64,000 nt of DNA from Xylocopa sonorina (lineage: Eukaryota; Arthropoda; Insecta; Hymenoptera; Apidae), in NCBI RefSeq assembly GCF_050948175.1, contig NW_027490451.1, forward strand, positions 124,001 through 188,000, in the 5' to 3' direction. Within the stretch, counting starts at the first letter, position 1, and each line of letters starts with the position of its first letter. The notes below the pieces were generated by a model, which made no database searches, was not told the DNA's origin, and saw only the letters and a program-made list of their open reading frames with translations. The translations under genes were made by a program, and so were the position numbers. This document shows positions 27,501 to 37,600 of the stretch, in pieces.

Positions 27501-30500
27501 TAACTCGCATACACTTCAAATGAATGCGAATGCGACAGCTCCTTGCTAGGAAGTAGAGTTTGCAGATGTCTACGTATAGTAGCATTAGAGTTATAATGCT
27601 TCTCAAAACGCGATATCGCTACTCATTACCATGTTTCATGATAATATATAATGTTCATTGTTGAGTGTTATATATACCTCGTATTCACTTCAAAAGAATG
27701 TCAATGTGACACTTCCTTGCTAGGAAACAGCGTTTGCAGATGTCTACGTATCGAAGCAATAGACTTCTAATGCTTCTTAAATCGCGATATAGCATCTCAT
27801 TTCTATGTTTCATGATAATATATAATATTCATTGCGAAATGTCATGTATACCTTGTATTCACTTCAAAAGTCTGTAAATGCGACACTTCCTTGCTAGGAA
27901 GTAGCGTTTGCAGATGACTACGTATCGAAGCAAGAGAGTTCTAATGCTTCTTAAATCGCAATATCGCTCCTCAGTTCTAAGTTTCATGTTAAGATATAAT
28001 CTTCACTGCGAAGTGTCATGTACACCTCGTTCTCACTTCAAAAGAATGTAAATGCGACATTTCCTTGTTAGGAAATAGCGTTTGCAGATGTCTACGTATC
28101 GAGGCAATAGAGTTCTAATGCTTCTTCAATCGCTATATTGCATCTCATTCCTATGTTTCATGATGAGATATAATAATCACTGTGCAGTGTTATGTATACC
28201 TCGTATTCACTTCAAAAGAATGTAAACGCGACACTTCCTTGCTTGGAAATAGCGTTTGCAGATGTCTACGTATCGAAGCAATAGATTTCTAAAACTTGCT
28301 AATTCGCGATATCGCATCTCATATCTACGTTTCATGATAATTTATAATATTCATTGCGATGTGTCATGTATACCTCGCATACACTTCAAATGAATGCGAA
28401 TGCGACAGCTCCTTGCTAGGAAGTAGAGTTTGCAGATGTCTACGTATCGTAGCATTAGAGTTCTAATGCTTCTCAAAACGCGATATCGCTACTCATTACC
28501 ATGTTTCATGATAATATATAATGTTCACTGTTGAGTGTTATATATACCTCGTATTCACTTCAAAAGAATGTCAATGTGACACTTCCTTGCTAGGAAACAG
28601 CGTTTGCAGATGTCTACGTATCTAAGAAATAGAGTTCTAAAGCTTGATAATTCAAGATATCGCATCTCATTTCTATGTTTCATGATAATATTTAATATTC
28701 ATTGCGAAGTGTCATGTATACCTCTCATACACTTCAAATGAATGTGAATGCGACAGTTCCCTGCTAGGATATAGCGTTTGCAGATATCTACGTATCGAAG
28801 CAATAGAATTCTAATGCTTCTTAAATCGTCATATCGCATCTCATTTCTATGCTTCATGATAAGATATAATATTCATTGCGAAGTGTCATGTATACCTCGT
28901 ATTCACTTCAAAGGTATGTAAATGCGACACTTCCTTGCTTGGAAATAGCGTTTGCAGATGTCTACGTATCGAAGCAATAGAGTTCTAAAGCTTCGTAAAA
29001 CATGATATCGCATGTCATTTCTATGTTTCACGATAAGATATAATACTCATTGGGAAGTGTTATGCTTACCTGGTATTCATTTCAAAAGAATGTAAATGCG
29101 ACACTTCCTTGCTAGCTAATAGCGTTTACAGATATCTACGTATCGTAGCAATAGATTTCTAATGCTTCACAAAACGCGAGGTCGCATCTCATTTCTGTGT
29201 TCCATGATAATATATAATATTCATTGCGAAGTGTTATGTATACCTCGCATACACTTTAAATGAATGTAAATGCGACACTTCCTTGATCGGCAATAGCGTT
29301 TGCAGGTGTTTACGTTTCGTAGCAATAGAGTTCTAACGCTTCTTAAAACGCGATACCGCATCTCATTTCTATGTTTCATGATGAGATATAATATTCATTG
29401 TGCAGTGTTATGTATACCTCGTATTCACTTCAAAAGAATGAAAGTGCGACACTTCCTTGCTAGGTAGCAGCGTTTGCAGATGTCTACGTATCGAACCAAT
29501 AGATTTCTAATACTTCTTAAATCGCCATATCGCTTCTCATTTCTATGTTTCATAATAATATATAATATTCACTGAGAAGTGTCATGTATCCCTCGCATAC
29601 ACATCAAATGAACGAAAATGCGACACTTCCTTGCTTGGAAATAGCGTTTGCAGATGTCTACGTATCGAAGCAATAGGGTCCTAATGCTTCTTAAATCGCG
29701 ATATCGCGTCTCATTTCTATGTTTTATGATAAGATATAATATTCATTGTGCAGTGTTATGTATACCTCGTATTCACTTCAAAAGAATGTAAACGCGACAC
29801 TTCGTTGCCAGGAAATAGCATTTGCAGATGTCTACGTATCGTACCATTAGTATTCTAATGCTTCTCAAAACGCGATATCGCTACTCATTAACATGTTTCG
29901 TTATAATATATAATATTCGTTGTGGAGTGTTATGTATACCTCGTATTCACTTCAAAAGAATGTAAATGCGACACTACCTTGCTAGGAAATAGCGTTTGCA
30001 GATGTCTACGTATCGAAGCAATAGGTATCTAATACTTCCTAAATCGCCATATCACTTCTCATTTCTATGTTTCATGAAAATTTATAACATTCACTGGGAA
30101 GTGTCATGTATACCTCGCATACACTTCAAATGAATGTAAATGCGACACTTCCTTGCTAGGAAATAGCGTTTGCAGATGTCTACGTGTCGAAGCAATAGGT
30201 ATCTAGTACTTCCTAAAACTCCATTCCGCTTCTCATTTCTATGTTTCATGATAATATATAATATTCACTGGGAAGTGTCATGTATACCTCGCATACACTT
30301 CAAATGAATGTAAATGCGACACTTCCTTGCTAGGAAATAGCGTTTGCAGATGTCTACGTATCGAAGCAATAGTGTCCTAATGCTTCTTAAATCGCGATAT
30401 CGCATCTCATTTCTATGTTTCATGATAAGATATAATATTCATTGTGCAGTGTTAAGTATACGTCGTATTCACTTCAAAAGAATGTAAACGCGACACTTCG

Positions 30501-30663
30501 TTGCCAGGAAATAGCGTTTGCATATGTCTACGTATCGTACCATTAGAATTCTAATGCTTCTCAAAACGCGATATCGCTACTCATTACCATGTTTCATTAT
30601 AATATATAATATTCATTGTGCAGTGTTATGAATACCTCGTATTCACTTCAAAAGAATGTAAAT
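24578..30663. repeat. Satellite block copy 2, 6,086 bp (one 7-monomer expansion fewer)
   Basis: It follows copy 1 at the 7,304-bp offset up to about 28070, then continues at a 6,086-bp offset, for example TGTTTACGTTTCG at 23221 and 29307. The difference is 1,218 bp, exactly seven monomers. The 1,218-bp internal expansion present in copy 1 (19923-21140) is thus absent here. At 30664 similarity to the start of the block ends (GCGACAC instead of GCGGCAC). Confidence 0.9.
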
Positions 30664-31389
30664 GCGACACTTCCTTGCTTGGAAATAGCGTCTGCAGGTG
30701 TCTACGTATCGAAGCAAAAGATTTCCATTGCGTCTTAAATCGCCATATCGCATCTCATTTCTATGTTTCATGATAAGATATAACATTCATTGTGCAGTGT
30801 TATGTATATCTCGTCTATACTTCAAATGAATGTAAATGCGACACTTCCTTGCTAGGAAATAGCGTTTGCAGATGTCTACGTATCGTAGCATTAGAGTTCT
30901 AATGGTTCTCAAAACGCGATATCGCTACCCAATACAATGTTTCATGATAATTAATAATATTCATTGTGGAGTGTTATGTATACCTCGTATTCACTTCAAA
31001 AGAATGTAAATGCGACAGTTCCTTGCTTGGAAAGAGCGTTTGCAGATGTCTACGTATCGAAGCGATAGAGTCCTAAATCTTCGTAAAACATGATATCGCA
31101 TCCCATTTCTATGTTTCATGATAAGAAATAATATTCATTGGGAAGTGTTATGCTTACCTGGTATTCATTTCAAAAGAATGTAAATGCGACACTTCCTTGC
31201 TAGCTAATAGCCTTTACAGATATCTACGTATCGTAGCAATAGAGTTGCAATGCTTCACAAAACGCGAGTTCGCATCTCATTTCTGTGTTTCATGATAAGA
31301 AATAATATTCATTGCGAAGTGTCATCTATACCTCGTATTCCTTTCAAAAGAATGTAAATGCGACACTTCCTTGTTAGGAAGTAGCGTTT
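30664..31389. repeat. Satellite monomers joining block copies 2 and 3
   Basis: About four monomers do not follow the block order on either side. They carry local variants such as AAAGATTTCCATTGCGTC and GAAAGAGCG. I see only satellite and no gene. Confidence 0.7.
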
Positions 31390-33308
31390 GCAGATATCTA
31401 CGTATCGAAGCAATAGATTTCTAATGCTTCATAAACTGAAATATTACATCTCATTTCTATGTATCATAATAAGATATAATTTTCATTGTGGAGTGTTATG
31501 TATACCTCGTATTCACTTCAAAAGAATGTAAATGCGGCACTTCCTTGCTTTGAAATAGCGTTTGCAGATGTCTACGTATCGAAGCTCTGGACATCTAATG
31601 CTTCATAAATCGCCATATCGCATCTCATTTCTATGTTTCATGATAAGATAAAATATTCATTGCGACGAGTCATGTATGCCTCGTATTCCTTTCAAAAGAC
31701 TAAATGCGACAATTCCTTGCTTGGAAATAGCGTTTGCAGATGTCTACGTATCGAAGCAATAGTTTCCTAATGCTTCTTAAATCGTCATATCGCATCCCAT
31801 ACCTACGTTTCATGACAAGATATAATTTTCATTGCGAAGTGTCATCTATACATCGTATTCCTTTCAAAAGAATGTAAATGCGACACTTCCTTGTTAGGAA
31901 GTAGCGTTTGCAGATGTCTACGTTTCGAAGCAATAGAGTTCTAAGGCTTCTTAAATCGCAATATTAAGTCTCATTCCTATGTTTCATACTAAGATATAAT
32001 ATTCATTGTGGAGTGTTATGTATACCTCGTATTCACTTCAAAAGAATGTAAACGCGACACTTCCTTGCTAGGAAATAGCGTTTGCAGATGTCTACGTATC
32101 GAAGCAACAGCGTTCTAATGCTTCTCAAAACGGGATATCGCATCCCGTTTCCATGTTCCATGATAAGCTATAATTTTCATTGCGAAGTGTCATGCATACA
32201 TCTTATTCACTTCTAAAGAATGTAAATGAGCCACTTCCTTGCTAGAAAATAGCGTTTGCAGATGTCTACGTATCGTAGCAATAGTGTTCTAATGCTCTTT
32301 AAATCGCGATATCCCTCCTAATTTTTATGCTTCATGATAAGATGTAATATTCATTGCGAAGTGTCATGTATACCTCGTATTCACTTCGAAAGAATGTAAA
32401 TGCGACACTTCCTTGCTAGGAAATAGTGTTTGCAGATGTCTACGTATCGAAGCAATGGAGGTCTAATGCTTCTTATAACGGGATATCGCATCTCTTTTCT
32501 GTGTTTCGTGATAAGGTTTAATATTCATTTCGAAGTGTCATGTATACCTCGTATTCACTTCAGAAGAATGTAAATCCGACACTTCCTTCCTAGGAAATAG
32601 CGTTTGCAGATGTCTCCGTATCGTAGCAGTAGTGTTCAAATGCTTCTTAAATCGCGATATCGCATCTCATTTCTATGTTTCATTATAAGGTATAATTTTC
32701 ATTCTGGATTGTTATGTATACCCCGTATTCACATCGAAAGAATGTAAATGCGACACTTCCTTGCTAGGTAGTAGCGTTTGCAGATGTATGCGTATCGAAG
32801 CAATTGAGTACTAATGCTCCTAAATCGCGATATCCCTCCTAATTTTTATGTTTCATGATAAGATACAATATTCATTGCGAAGTGTCATGTATACCTCGTA
32901 TTCACTTCAAAGGAATGTAAATGCGACACTTCCTTGCTAGGAAATAGCGTTTGCAGATGTCTACGTATCGAAGCAATAGAGTTCTAATGCTTCTTATAAC
33001 GGGATATCGCATCTCTTTTCTATGTATCATGATAAGATATAATATTCATTTTGGATTGTAATGTATACCTCGTAATCACTTCAAAAGAATGTAAATGCGA
33101 CACTTCCTTGCTAGGAAATGTCGTCTGCAGATGCCTACGTATCGTAGCAATAGGGTTCTAATGCCTCTTAAATCGCGATATCGCTCCTAATTTCTATGTT
33201 TCATGATAAGATATAATATTCATTGCGAAGTGTCATGTATACCTCGTATTCACTTCAAAGGAGTGTAAATGCGACACTTTCTTGCTAGGAAATTGCGTTT
33301 GCAGATGT
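31390..33308. repeat. Satellite block copy 3, truncated by the transposon
   Basis: This repeats the order seen from about 17130 and, from its marker monomer onward, the start of the block at 24578 (marker GCGGCAC at 31534). It includes one extra 174-bp monomer at about 32105-32280: the offset to the 24578 copy rises from 6,956 to 7,130 bp across it. The extra monomer has the CATCCCGTTTCCATGTTCC variant and resembles 42690-42850. The block continues beyond the transposon at 42332, so the insertion split a pre-existing copy. Confidence 0.82.
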
Positions 33309-33312
33309 CTAC
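33309..33312. repeat. Target-site duplication, left copy (CTAC)
   Basis: The satellite word GATGTCTACGTATCG is cut after CTAC. The same four bases reappear at 42328-42331 directly after the right end of the element, followed by GTATCG. A 4-bp duplication is typical for insect Ty3/Gypsy integration. The uninterrupted word is present at the paralogous sites 18875-18878 and 26179-26182. Confidence 0.93.
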
Positions 33313-33427
33313 TGTCACGTCACGGGTCGCGAAAACTTATCGTTTACCGGGAGCGACACGCAGCCTCGAACGGTTCGGCTCGCGGAATTGCGACGAAGAC
33401 CGGGTTCTTTCTGGCTCGCGAAACACG

Positions 33428-33435
33428 TATAAAAA
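33428..33435 (+). promoter_or_regulatory. Candidate antisense TATA box in the 3' LTR
   Basis: GTATAAAAAGGCACGG on the plus strand is a strong TATA-type word, stronger than the sense candidate. From this LTR it would drive RNA antisense to gag-pol. The copy in the other LTR is at 40834-40841. Nothing in the sequence proves use. Confidence 0.35.
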
Positions 33436-34044
33436 GGCACGGACGTGGACAAGAAAATATGACCTTACCTTTTATCTCTTGACAGCTGCTAATATTTAGT
33501 ACCCTTGTTGCAGGTATCGTCGTCGGCGCGGATCGCCCTCAGGTATGATCCCTGCGTACGGTCGGTGAGGCGTGATTGTCAGCGGGACGAGTACCCAGGT
33601 GGGCTGACCTCGGGGGTGGATCGGCTCGGTCAAGCGGATCGGCGATGGATGCGGCGATGCCGGACGGCTGTCCGATCGGTGTGCGGCGGAAGATGAGACG
33701 TTGCAGTGGTATATGCACACGGCTGTGCCAACGTATCCGCGCACAAGGGAACGCAAGAAGTTCTTCCTTCCCGCGCGGCGAGTTCGTTTAGTTGCACCGG
33801 AATGACGCATTCGAGTCGGTTTCCAAAAGTCCGGATACGGGTCCACTAAGCGGCGGTCCGCTCTAGTTTACCGGTCCAGAAATATGGAAAATCGACGAAT
33901 GTCCTTGCTCTAGCCTCGCTGTGGGTCGATGCAGCTAAGCGGCGGTCCGCTCTAACTGATCGATTACCAAGTTTGACTAAAGTTCGGAGCCTGTGAATGT
34001 TCTTGAAGACGCGTGAACTCGTGGAAGACTTCGCAATGAATGAA

Positions 34045-34050
34045 TTTATA
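34045..34050 (-). promoter_or_regulatory. Candidate TATA box, sense direction, 3' LTR
   Basis: The minus strand reads TATAAATTC here, in the AT-rich core of the LTR and about 870 bp from the U3 start. It is the best sense-oriented TATA-like word I found. The equivalent site in the 5' LTR is 41451-41456, where it could start the genomic RNA. From this copy, transcription would run leftwards into the satellite. This is a motif match only. Confidence 0.35.
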
Positions 34051-34629
34051 ATAATAATAAGGCAAGGAATATTTAGAATGATGAGAATTGTAGTACTGGT
34101 AAAAATAAAGTATATTCTAAATAAAACTAAGCTTACACTGATACTTCCCTATGCTAAAGTTGACTAAGTACTAGGATACGATAATTAGAGTTTAGAATAA
34201 GGACTTGAATTGAATTAGAGTTTAAGTTGAACTAGTAAGATTGGATTATGTTAAAGGAGTGCTCGCTTGGAGCGAATGGCTCGAACTAGAGATTGGATTT
34301 GAGGGAGGTCCGCTCGCTTGGAGCGGATGACTCGTACTGGCTCTCAGCTCGCGGGCCCGCGACCTCCTCGGATCGCGGGGCGCGCGAGTCGCGGGTCCCC
34401 AGAGTGGGGCGTACGCTCGGCCCACGGAGTGGGGTGGACGGTCGTGGTAGGGCGCGCGCGTTCGGCGTGAGCCGCGCGCGTCGGGCACTCGCTCGGGCGC
34501 TTCGCTTACTTATTACGGTTAATTATGATCTTAAAAATTAGGATAACACATGAAACGCCTTACGCTAGGTTGTGTGTGTTGTGTCGTGTACGTACATGGA
34601 GTGTCGTGTGCTTAAAATCTAGGATTCGC

Positions 34630-37600
34630 TTAATTATAATTATAATGGTATGCAAAGTATGGATACGGGTGCGTAACGGCGGGCGACTCTTCCTGATACG
34701 TGGAATGGTCCTCGTGCGGAGGCTGTGGCTCGGTCGTGCTCCAGCTGTCTGGAAGGCACGTGTCGTAGCGCGGTCGTGTGGTCCAACTCCTGGTTGCGGG
34801 GGTGGCTGCCTTAGCTCGGCGATCGTATACTCGGTAAGCTCGTCTTTGTGGTGGCGACAGGCGATGCGTGTGGCTCTGCCGGGGGGTGAAGGAGGTACCG
34901 CGAGGTTCGGCGGACGTTACACCTCCCCCCATGGAAAAGGAATCTTGGCAATGCCAAGATCTCCTGTCTGGAGGATGCGTGTCTGATGACGAGTTGGAAT
35001 TGCTGATACTGCCGGTTGGCGCCTTGCCCTTGGAGATTTCCTCGCCAGGTAGATTGCGGCGGTCTCGTTTCGTGTTTGCGGAGTGACCTGGGATAACTGA
35101 CCTGGCACTTGGGACACTAATTCCATTATCACTTTTGTCTATGGAAATCGTCGCACTATTTACATTCTTTTCAGTCCTTTTCTCTTCCGATTCAAGCACA
35201 CTCATTCTTTTGCATAACTTTAATTTGTTTGCGTGAACAATTTTATGGCGGCCCTTAATTGCTATTTTTACATTATTGTCGCTCAGAACTTCGACGATTC
35301 GGTACGGGCCAACATATTGTGATTGTAATTTATGTTTATTAGGTTCCCTGAGTAGAAAGACCCATTGACCTTGTTCGAATTTCTGAACGTTCAATTTTCT
35401 ATCATAATAGAATTTCGCTCTACGTTTCGCATTATCGAGATTTTCCCTGGCAATTTGTTGTGATCTTGTAATTTTTTCATTCAGATATATCAGGTAGTCG
35501 GAGTACGTTTCGTTTTCCGTGTTATCCTGAAACGGAGTGTCAGACGGTGTTCTCGCGATTTTTCCAAAAACTAATTCATGCGGAGTATATAATGTTCCTT
35601 CGTGGACACTGGTATTATAAGAAAACATGGCGTACGGCAGCCATCTTTCCCAGTCGTTACTGTCGCTAATGAAGTGTCTGAGATATTCGGCCAAAACGTG
35701 ATGTGAACGTTCGACCGATCCATTCGTCTGTGGGTGGAAGGCTGTTGATCTGTATTGTTTGATTTTGAACTTTATCGCGATCGCTTTAATTAAACTGCTA
35801 ATGAAATTCGAACCTTGGTCCGTCAAAATGCCTTTCGGGCATCCGAATTTGCAAATAAATCCCGTTATTAATGCTTCGGCGATATCTACGGCAGTTGTTT
35901 GTTTCAAAGGAATAGCTAGGGAGTATTTGGTCAAAAGGTCCTGGATGGTGAGGATGTTTGTAAAGCCGTCAGGAGTCGTTGGAAGAGGACCCATAACGTC
36001 CATCGAGATTTTGTCGAACGCGCAACCCGGGGTATCTGTCAGTGTTAATGGTTGTCGGGTTTTCACGCGTACTAGTTTTTCGGATTGACAACTTCTACAT
36101 TTAGCGATATAATCTTGAATTTGATTTTTCATATTCGGCCAGTAATACTTTTCTCTGATCCGCGAGTACGTTTTATTAACGCCTTTGTGGCCTCCTATCG
36201 GAGTGTCGTGATTCTCCTGTATGATCTTTAATCTCTTTTCTTCCGGGGGAATATGGATCAAGCCTTGACATACCGTTATTTGGACTGGTGTTTCGTATAA
36301 TAGATCTTGTAATGCGCGTTGGATCTGTGCCCATGGAATGGAATCTAAGGAAGTTTGGGCGATGCTAATTGTCTTTAATTGTAATTCACTGATTACGTCG
36401 TACAAAGATCTCAATGATTCTATAACTATATTGTAGTCGATGGCTCTGGATTCGTGCTCGATTATTGGTAATTGAATTTGAAAGTAATCTTCTATCTTAA
36501 TGACTTTAGCTTTGGTTAGGTTGATATTATTTTTTTCGAAGAAAAATTTTCCCGCTTTTTGGATCTGTGTTGCTCCCGCGTCGTAAGGTTGTCCCGATTG
36601 GGTTATAAATATAACGATGTTATCGCGCCTAGTCGCGATCGTGTCTCTGGTAAATTTGAATAGAGGCTCGTACCTAACGTGTTCTCCTGCTGCTGGTACG
36701 TACATTTCTGTATTGCCGGCTGTCGTTTGTGGTGTCGGTAAGGTAGGAATGTTACGAGGCAGTGGATCGGGTGCTGATCGATTATCGACAGAACTTGGTG
36801 AAGGCGGAGGCGGGGGTGGCGGTTCGTTCGTTCTTCGTTTTGGCGGAAGCGGCGAAGGATCAAAAATATCTTCGTCCGAGGATGAGAATTGCGTGATGGG
36901 AAAGACTTTTACAGGATTTCGAGATAGAGCGTCTGCGTTAGAATTTGATTTACCTGCTTTGTATATCATATCATAGTCATACTCGGCGAGCTTCAACCTC
37001 CACCGCACGAGACGACTGGATGGGTCTTTAACCGAATTCATCCATATAAGTGGACGGTGATCGGTGACAAGCGTGAAACGGTTCCCGTAGATATATGGTC
37101 GAAAATGGTGTACGGCATAAACAATAGCTAAACACTCCTTTTCTATAGTAGAGTAGTTTCTCTCGGCTGGATTTAGGAGTCTCGAAGTGTATGCTATCGG
37201 TAGGTCGCGTCCTATGCGTCCCTGACTGATTACGGCGCCTATTGCATCCGCTGATGCGTCCGTGGTAATAATAAAAGGTTCCTTAAAATTGGGATATTGA
37301 AGGATCGGCGCCTCGCACAGCGCGTCGCGTAATTTTACAAATGCGTTCTCCTGATCATTTCTCCAAACGAATTGTGCGTCCTTCTTTAATAGATTGGTAA
37401 GTGGTTTCGTTATAGCGGAGAAATTCGAGATAAAACGTCTGTAATATCCGGCGAGACCTAAAAACTGTTTGATTTGTTTTTGATTACTGGGCCTAGGAAA
37501 ATCTCGAACAGCGCTTACTTTCGAAGGATCGGGTTTCACACCGTCCTCACTAATAATGTGCCCGAGGTAACTCACTTCCCTTCGGAGAAACTCACACTTG

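Larger units (their letters stand above)
1..33308. repeat. Satellite array, left arm (174-bp monomer)
   Basis: About 191 head-to-tail monomers fill this stretch. The period can be read from the recurring word GCGACA, which falls at 91, 265, 439, 613 and 787, each 174 bp apart. Every monomer carries the same landmarks in order: GCGACACTTCC, TTGCTAGGAA, TAGCGTTTGCAGATGTC, TACGTATCGAAGC, a TTCTAATGCTTCTTAAATCG segment, CGATATCGCATCTC, a TTTCTATGTTTCATGATA segment, ATATAATATTCATTG, GTATACCTCG and TTCAAAAGAATGTAAAT. All monomers point the same way, and no unique DNA lies between them. I see no gene here; the small open frames are by-products of a repeat whose length is a multiple of three. A long, pure, AT-rich array of this kind is typical of centromeric or pericentromeric heterochromatin. 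That location is inferred, not shown. Confidence 0.97.
33313..34921 (-). repeat. 3' LTR of the retrotransposon
   Basis: This 1,609-bp LTR begins TGTCACGT and ends CGTTACA on the plus strand (minus-strand U3 start TGTAACG). It matches 40719-42327 at an offset of 7,406 bp, with one difference seen: T at 34746 against C at 42152. It is GC-rich at both ends with an AT-rich core at about 34041-34260. It contains a direct repeat of CTAAGCGGCGGTCCGCTCTA at 33846 and 33935, and a near-repeat of GCTCGCTTGGAGCG at about 34262 and 34313. The pol stop codon (34630-34632) lies inside this LTR. The LTR borders (U3, R, U5) cannot be fixed from sequence alone. Confidence 0.96.

Noticed and set aside
1..33308. 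CRISPR-like regular repeats
   Set aside because: The whole 174-bp unit repeats; there are no short direct repeats separated by unique spacers, and no cas genes.
33480..33520. Splice-acceptor-like TGCTAATATTTAG ... TTGTTGCAG on the plus strand of the LTR
   Set aside because: It is antisense to gag-pol, the pyrimidine tract is weak, and no matching donor or exon could be supported.
33496..33846. 116-codon minus-strand frame in the LTR, repeated at 40902
   Set aside because: Present in both LTRs only because the LTRs are identical; rich in Arg, Pro and His from GC-rich DNA, with no recognisable domain.
34105..34140. AATAAA words on the plus strand in the LTR
   Set aside because: They are antisense to the element, so they cannot be its own polyadenylation signal; no clear AATAAA was found on the sense strand downstream of the candidate promoter.
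34525..34986. Plus-strand LTR frames of 153 and 176 codons (34525, 41931)
   Set aside because: Antisense to pol and U3; the two differ only because they run into different neighbours. No domain features.
34630..35200. Possible env gene after integrase
   Set aside because: Only about 300 bp separate the end of the integrase module from the LTR. No signal peptide or membrane segment was seen in the tail, so this is an env-less element.
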